NCBI GenBank assembly: GCA_947624755.1
Contig: CANQLQ010000060.1
Coordinates: forward strand, 1-9,208
Source: an uncultured Clostridia bacterium
GTDB lineage: Bacteria > Bacillota > Clostridia > Oscillospirales > Acutalibacteraceae
DNA: 9,208 bases
Direction: 5' to 3'
Numbering within the stretch: the first letter of the stretch is position 1; every line of letters starts with the position of its first letter. Below the pieces are notes generated by a model that had not been told where the DNA came from, did not search any database, and saw nothing but the letters and a program-made list of their open reading frames with translations. The position numbers and the translations under genes were made by a program. Below, piece after piece: positions 5,188 through 9,208 of the stretch.

Positions 5188-6720
5188 ATGTTTGCAAAAA
5201 TAAACAGCATTGGTCTTTTCGGTATGAACACATACAGCATTGGAGTTGAAATTTCAATTGAATCGGGGTTGCCCCGTTTTGATATTGTCGGTCTGCCCGA
5301 TGTTGCAGTAAGTGAATCCAAAGAAAGGGTTCGTTCTGCGCTCAAAAACAGCAAATTTAACTATCCCGTTTCAAGAATAACAGTCAATCTTTCTCCTGCC
5401 GACAAGAAAAAGGAAGGTCCGGTTTATGATTTGCCTATTTTGATTGCCCTTATGCTTGCAACCGGACAGCTTCGCGCAGATACATCCGACAGCGCTTTCA
5501 TCGGTGAGCTTTCACTTAGCGGCAAAGTCAGAAAAGTCAGCGGCGCACTGCCGATGGTTATTCACGCAAAGGAAACCGGTATAAAAAAGATGTATGTTCC
5601 GCTTGAAAACGCAAGTGAATGTGTTGTTGTTTCGGGGATTGAAATATACCCGGTTAAAACCGTTGAACAGTTGATAAAGCATCTTTCAGGGCAAGAAAAA
5701 ATTGAAAAGGCAAGCAAAAGCTTTTACGGTGAATATACATACCCTGAGGAATTTATGCTTGATTTTGCTGACGTTAAAGGTCAATACCAAGTCAAACGTG
5801 CGCTTGAAGTTGCGGCGGCAGGCGGTCACAACACACTTATGATAGGCCCTCCCGGTTCGGGCAAAAGTATGCTTGCAAAACGTATTCCGTCAATTCTTCC
5901 CGATATGACATTTGAAGAAAGCCTTGAAACGACAAAGATTTTTTCAATTGCAGGAGCTCTCGGCGATAATATTTCTCTTATCAAATCAAGACCGTTTCGT
6001 GCGCCCCATCATACAATTTCTCCCGCGGGACTTTCGGGCGGCGGAAGGATACCGAGACCGGGTGAATTGAGCCTTGCACACCACGGCGTGCTGTTTCTCG
6101 ATGAACTGCCCGAATTTCCGCGCCAGTCAATGGAAGTTCTTCGCCAGCCCCTTGAAGACGGACATATCACAATTTCAAGAGTTTCGGGTACTCTTACCTA
6201 TCCGTGCGATGTTATGGTAGTTTGTGCAATGAATCCCTGCGCCTGCGGATACTACGGACACCCAACGAAAAAATGCACCTGTCCAAGCGGTGCGCCGGCA
6301 AAGTATCTTTCAAAAGTCAGCGGCCCTCTCCTTGACAGACTTGACATACATATTGAAGTTCCGCAGGTAGATTTCAAAAAGCTTTCTGATGATGAGTTTG
6401 CAGAAAGCTCCGCCGAAATAAAAAAGAGAGTAAATGCCGCACGAAAAATTCAGCAGGAAAGATTTTTCAAAACGGGAATAACCTGCAACGGCAAAATGAC
6501 GCCAAACATGACAAGGCAGTTTTGCAAGCTTGACCAAAAGTCAAAGAATATGCTTGAAAAAAGCTTTGATGCTCTCGGACTTTCGGCAAGAGCTTATGAT
6601 AAAATTTTACGTATTGCAAGAACTATTGCTGACCTTGACGCAAGCGAAAGAATTGAATATGAACATATAGCCGAAGCGGTTCAATACAGAAGCCTTGACA
6701 GAAAATTTTGGCGCGGGTAG
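5188..6720 (+). CDS. yifB: YifB/ComM-family Mg-chelatase-like AAA+ ATPase
   Basis: A 510-aa cytoplasmic AAA+ protein. Residues 1-170 form the ribosomal-S5-like ChlI/Lon-type domain, with SESKERVRSAL (42-52) and the NLSPADKKKEG motif (67-77). The Mg-chelatase-type ATPase core follows: Walker A GPPGSGKS at 220-227, Walker B VLFLDE at 301-306, the MNPCACGYYGHP segment at 348-359, which with KKCTC (361-365) supplies four cysteines probably binding zinc, and the arginine-bearing GPLLDRLDIH at 379-388. A helical Mg-chelatase C-domain ends the protein at the normal family length. Proteobacterial ComM is a hexameric branch-migration helicase acting in natural transformation; the role in Clostridia is less clear. 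In many Firmicutes yifB lies beside dprA, but here it stands alone with its own promoter and terminator. ATG at 5188 has AGGTGG seven bases upstream. Confidence 0.95.
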   Translation: MFAKINSIGLFGMNTYSIGVEISIESGLPRFDIVGLPDVAVSESKERVRSALKNSKFNYPVSRITVNLSPADKKKEGPVYDLPILIALMLATGQLRADTSDSAFIGELSLSGKVRKVSGALPMVIHAKETGIKKMYVPLENASECVVVSGIEIYPVKTVEQLIKHLSGQEKIEKASKSFYGEYTYPEEFMLDFADVKGQYQVKRALEVAAAGGHNTLMIGPPGSGKSMLAKRIPSILPDMTFEESLETTKIFSIAGALGDNISLIKSRPFRAPHHTISPAGLSGGGRIPRPGELSLAHHGVLFLDELPEFPRQSMEVLRQPLEDGHITISRVSGTLTYPCDVMVVCAMNPCACGYYGHPTKKCTCPSGAPAKYLSKVSGPLLDRLDIHIEVPQVDFKKLSDDEFAESSAEIKKRVNAARKIQQERFFKTGITCNGKMTPNMTRQFCKLDQKSKNMLEKSFDALGLSARAYDKILRIARTIADLDASERIEYEHIAEAVQYRSLDRKFWRG

Positions 6721-6796
6721 TGTATTTGTTTGAACCATTCCAAGATTTTGGTTTTGCATAAAAGGCAGAAGCCAGATACTGATTTTTAATAGACTT

Positions 6797-6830
6797 AAAG
6801 CTCCGATGGTATTAGCCAAAGGAGCTTTTT
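6797..6830 (+). terminator. Intrinsic terminator downstream of yifB
   Basis: AAAGCTCC (6797-6804) pairs with GGAGCTTT (6821-6828) around a 16-base loop that can itself pair TGG with CCA. The descending arm merges into TTTTTATTT. It lies about 75 bases after the yifB stop; nothing recognisable lies between. Confidence 0.82.
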
Positions 6831-6961
6831 ATTTGCTTATTTGCTTTATCTGCTATGATATTGCTTTCACTAATGCCGTTTCATCGCATGAATAAGTGTG
6901 GTCAACAAATCATACAGACTGTTTGCCTTGAATAAGTCTTGTATTTTATCAAGTTTTTTAT

Positions 6962-6978
6962 AAACGGATTATCCGTTT
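6962..6978. repeat. 17-bp palindrome at the end of the vor operon
   Basis: AAACGGAT-T-ATCCGTTT is a perfect inverted repeat two bases after the stop of the 106-codon gene. On the minus strand the next bases are ATAAAAAAC, not a U-tract, apart from the UUU inside the arm. It is therefore a weak terminator at best or an RNA 3'-end stabilising hairpin. Which one cannot be decided from sequence. Confidence 0.55.
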
Positions 6979-6980
6979 GA

Positions 6981-7301
6981 TTATTTAACTCTGTAACCGT
7001 TGATAATTTTAACCGTTCTTACAACCGGGATCTTGCGGATCTCACCGCTCATTTTATCTCCGTCAAAAACAAACGTGCCTTCAAGTACTCTGCCGGGAAC
7101 AAGAGATATTTCGCCTTTACCTGTAAGCGTTTTATCATCAACTTCAACAATTTCATTGAACTTGAATGTGGTATTTTTGAGATTTCCGGGAAGTTCAACA
7201 TCAATCTTATATTCGCCGTTATTGTCCGCGATTGTAAATCTTACTTCTCCTCTTATCATTCTTGCAGTTGTTTTACCTGCCCATGTGCCAATACCTACCA
7301 T
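6981..7301 (-). CDS. Small beta-rich protein of unknown function, last gene of vor operon
   Basis: A 106-residue soluble protein that I do not recognise. Its pattern is short alternating strands broken by G, N and D turns (for example GEVRFTIADNNGEYKIDVELPG at about 18-39, LEGTFVFDGDKMSGEIRKI at about 73-91), suggesting a small beta barrel or sandwich, perhaps lipocalin-like. It has no cysteines, no signal peptide and no membrane segment. It starts 15 bases after the gamma-subunit stop with GGAGG seven bases before ATG, so it is translated from the same transcript. Its place directly after the oxidoreductase suggests a link to that enzyme or its substrate, but no iron-sulfur or nucleotide motif supports this. 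Another possibility is an unrelated passenger gene. Confidence 0.75.
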   Translation of the reverse strand: MVGIGTWAGKTTARMIRGEVRFTIADNNGEYKIDVELPGNLKNTTFKFNEIVEVDDKTLTGKGEISLVPGRVLEGTFVFDGDKMSGEIRKIPVVRTVKIINGYRVK

Positions 7302-7316
7302 TGTTTATTCCTCCAA

Positions 7317-7865
7317 TCATTTAATATGTTCTTTACCGATTTCAATACCCTTTTCAAGCGCTTTCATATTAAGAGCAAGAATTTCGGGCTTCTTTTCTTT
7401 GAATTTATCTTCAAGCGAAGTTACAACGGTTTCTTTGTCAACGACACCTGTAGCTCCGATAAGAACACCGAGAAGAACTGTATTTGCGGCTTTAACTGTG
7501 CCGAGTTCTATAGCTATATCATCAACCGGCGCACTTATAACGGTTACGTCGTCTCGCTCAACAGCTTCTTTGATACGGCTTGAATTGACAAGAATGATGC
7601 CGCCTTTTTTTACACTTTTACCATATTTTGAAAGTGCAAGAGGATTCATTACTACAAGATTGTCACACCTTGTCGGAAGCGGAGAAATAATATCGTCATC
7701 GCTGATTACAACGGTGCATTTTGCGCTTCCGCCTCTCTGCTCCGGGCCGTATTCGGGAAGATAGGTGGAGTGTTTACCCATATCAATAGCCGTATGCGCA
7801 AGGGTTATGCCTGCCGACATAATGCCCTGTCCGCCTGCACCTGAAAAAACAAATGATTGCTTCAT
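7317..7865 (-). CDS. 2-oxoacid:ferredoxin oxidoreductase, gamma subunit
   Basis: Gamma subunit (VorC/KorC/PorG type, 182 aa) of a cytoplasmic enzyme that oxidatively decarboxylates 2-oxoacids to acyl-CoA and reduces ferredoxin. The N-terminal nucleotide-fold motif FSGAGGQGIMSAG (7-19) and the YLPEYGPEQRGG motif (35-46) are diagnostic of the POR/KOR gamma domain. Length matches the family. ATG at 7865 is preceded by GGAGG with eight bases of spacing, and that ribosome site lies inside the end of the beta gene; only three bases separate the two genes, implying translational coupling. The symbol depends on the substrate, which this subunit does not reveal; vorC would be consistent with the alpha subunit. 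Confidence 0.94.
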   Translation of the reverse strand: MKQSFVFSGAGGQGIMSAGITLAHTAIDMGKHSTYLPEYGPEQRGGSAKCTVVISDDDIISPLPTRCDNLVVMNPLALSKYGKSVKKGGIILVNSSRIKEAVERDDVTVISAPVDDIAIELGTVKAANTVLLGVLIGATGVVDKETVVTSLEDKFKEKKPEILALNMKALEKGIEIGKEHIK

Positions 7866-7868
7866 CTT

Positions 7869-8606
7869 TTAAACCTCCGTATCCTTGAAAATTCCCGGTG
7901 TGAAATACGGGATCGTGTTCGTGTTCATATATTCGAGTGTGTCAAGCGGCGAAAGCTTCCAGTTCGTCGGGCAGTTTGTAAGAAGTTCAACAAAAGTGAA
8001 GCCCTTTCCTGCCATTTGAAGTTCAAACGCTTTCTTGATGCCTTTTCTTGCGTCCGCTACGCCTTTAGGTGAATTAAGAGCATATCTTGCAACAAAGGCC
8101 GGAGCCTGCAAGGTTGAAATAAGCTCGCACATTTTAAGCGGATAACCCGTTGTCTGCGGATCTCTGCCGTAAATGGTTGTTGTTGTTTTCTGACCGATAA
8201 GTGTTGTAGGCGCCATCTGACCGCCGGTCATACCGTAGGTCTGATTGTTCGCGAAAATTACGGTGAAATTTTCACCTCTGTTTGCAGCCGACATAATTTC
8301 AGCAAGACCTATTGCGGCAAGGTCACCGTCTCCCTGATAGGCAAAAACAAGTCTGTCCGGGCTTGTTCTTTTTACACCTGTTGCAACAGCCGGCGCTCTG
8401 CCGTGAGCTGCGCCCAATATATCGCCGTTCCAGTAAAGAAGGTTAAGCGCTGAACAGCCGACTGAAACAACATTGAGAGAATTGTCATTCTGACCGAGTT
8501 CTTCAATTACATCTGCAACAAGTCTTGTTGCAAGAGAATGTAAGCAGCCCGGACAATATCCGCTTGGAGCTTTGTTAAGCGCTCCCGGTCTTTTATATGT
8601 TGCCAT
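7869..8606 (-). CDS. 2-oxoacid:ferredoxin oxidoreductase, beta subunit (TPP-binding)
   Basis: Thiamine-pyrophosphate subunit (245 aa). The TPP motif is complete: GDGD at 92-95, then NN at 120-121 and TYGMTGGQ at 123-130. CPGC at 18-21 and Cys51 (VGCSA) match the cysteines that hold a [4Fe-4S] cluster in related beta subunits, though a fourth ligand is not obvious to me. The motif order fits the VorA/KorB branch. The start codon overlaps the alpha stop in TAATG, with GGAGG nine bases upstream, so the subunits are translationally coupled. The order alpha-beta-gamma on one transcript is as expected, and a small ferredoxin-like delta subunit would normally be sought beyond the right edge. Confidence 0.95.
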   Translation of the reverse strand: MATYKRPGALNKAPSGYCPGCLHSLATRLVADVIEELGQNDNSLNVVSVGCSALNLLYWNGDILGAAHGRAPAVATGVKRTSPDRLVFAYQGDGDLAAIGLAEIMSAANRGENFTVIFANNQTYGMTGGQMAPTTLIGQKTTTTIYGRDPQTTGYPLKMCELISTLQAPAFVARYALNSPKGVADARKGIKKAFELQMAGKGFTFVELLTNCPTNWKLSPLDTLEYMNTNTIPYFTPGIFKDTEV

Positions 8607-9208
8607 TACTGCTCGCCTCCTGTGACAATATTTTCAATAGCTTCATATACTCCGTCATCGTCAAGAAGAACACCGCCGCTTCTGCCGTATTCATATACCG
8701 GACAGCGTTCCATAACCTGAAGCTCGATATCTTCACGCATCTGAGCCGGAATTGTCATTTCTATGTCGATAATACCTTTTACCTTAGTGTAGTCAAGGTC
8801 ATGTATAACTTTTTTGGGGAACGGGAAAAGTGTTATCGGGCGGATAAGGCCGATTTTGTGACCTTTAGCACGAAGTTCGATAATTGCCTCTTTTGCAACT
8901 CTTGCGGCAATGCCGTAAGCTACAACGACATATTCGGCATCTTCGAGCATATAGGTATCAACCTTGACATCATTCTCAGCCCAATCCTGATATACCATAC
9001 CCATCACGCTGTTAAGCTGCTCAAGAATCGGTTCGGGATAAATTGGCGTTACGGTAACAGGTTCATCTCTGCCGTTTTCTCTTGAAAGACTCCAGTCATC
9101 CGTGCCTTCCTTTGTTACTTCTTTCATTGGAGGAAGCGTTACTTCTTCCATAATATTACCAAGGCAGCCGTCCATAAGAACAAGAACGGGATTTCTGTCT
9201 CTTTCGGC
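8606..9208 (-). CDS. vorB: 2-oxoacid:ferredoxin oxidoreductase, alpha subunit, C-terminal part (cut by right edge)
   Basis: The frame stays open from the stop at 8606 to the window edge, giving 200 codons plus the stop of a protein usually about 350-380 aa; the N-terminal pyrimidine-binding half is missing. Visible landmarks are PVLVLMDGCLGNIMEEV (start of fragment), EDAEYVVVAYGIAARVAKEAI, the GLIRPITLFPFP motif typical of the VorB/KorA C-terminal transketolase-like domain, and EYGRSGG near the end. The spacing and wording of these motifs fit proteins called 3-methyl-2-oxobutanoate (2-ketoisovalerate) oxidoreductase VorB better than pyruvate oxidoreductase. Substrate is still inference; 2-oxoglutarate cannot be excluded. 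An ATG at 9175 is internal, not the start. Confidence 0.93.
   Translation of the reverse strand, partial: AERDRNPVLVLMDGCLGNIMEEVTLPPMKEVTKEGTDDWSLSRENGRDEPVTVTPIYPEPILEQLNSVMGMVYQDWAENDVKVDTYMLEDAEYVVVAYGIAARVAKEAIIELRAKGHKIGLIRPITLFPFPKKVIHDLDYTKVKGIIDIEMTIPAQMREDIELQVMERCPVYEYGRSGGVLLDDDGVYEAIENIVTGGEQ

Noticed and set aside
6720..6796. Possible transposase remnant after yifB
   Set aside because: No inverted repeat pair, target duplication or recognisable transposase motif in any frame.
7000..7764. 254-codon plus-strand frame rich in S, T, L and I
   Set aside because: It is antisense to the gamma subunit and the 106-codon gene, crosses the boundary between them, and has no ribosome site; its composition is what the opposite strand of these genes would give.
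8597..9085. 162-codon plus-strand frame
   Set aside because: Antisense to the vorB fragment, with cysteine- and phenylalanine-rich shadow composition and no start signals.

Overview
The window looks like chromosomal core and near-core DNA of a gut-type Clostridia (Bacillota), most likely in or near the Oscillospiraceae/Ruminococcaceae. This rests on three things: the Firmicutes pairing of a DUF1934/YwiB gene just upstream of argS, a ferredoxin-dependent 2-oxoacid oxidoreductase operon of anaerobes, and AT-rich intergenic DNA with consensus sigma-A promoters, GGAGG ribosome sites and U-tract terminators. The lineage is an inference from gene content and base composition, not from a marker gene. 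I see no mobile element, CRISPR array, tRNA or rRNA.

Layout, left to right. 1-940 (-): the N-terminal 313 codons of arginyl-tRNA synthetase, running off the left edge. 1051-1476 (-): DUF1934/YwiB protein, TTG start. 1477-1930: about 450 bp without a gene, holding a GC-rich hairpin island and several inverted repeats. 1968-3542 (-): a GPH-type MelB-like sugar:cation symporter, apparently a single-gene unit with its own promoter, a near-perfect palindromic operator candidate and a UUCG-loop terminator. 3805-4623 (+): a protein with an N-terminal zinc ribbon and about four membrane helices, divergent from the symporter, with a consensus promoter partly overlapped by a 10-bp-arm inverted repeat. 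4636-4692: tandem terminators, the second apparently bidirectional. 4704-4856 (-): a 50-codon gene with a perfect TTGACA-17-TATTAT promoter, a strong ribosome site and its own terminator. It encodes an amphipathic heptad-patterned helix and is the best candidate here for something undescribed. 5188-6720 (+): a YifB/ComM-family AAA+ ATPase with its own promoter and terminator. 6981-9208 (-): the end of an operon for a VorB-type 2-oxoacid:ferredoxin oxidoreductase (alpha C-terminal part, beta, gamma), followed by a 106-codon beta-rich protein of unknown function.

Functionally the window is a string of small independent transcription units. Translation (argS), sugar uptake, DNA processing (yifB) and energy or branched-chain 2-oxoacid metabolism sit side by side. 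The regulated units are the symporter and the zinc-ribbon gene, whose promoters face away from each other across a roughly 260-bp region with two separate palindromes. The two proteins of unknown function with the best expression signals, the 50-aa peptide and the zinc-ribbon membrane protein, are convergent neighbours sharing a terminator region.
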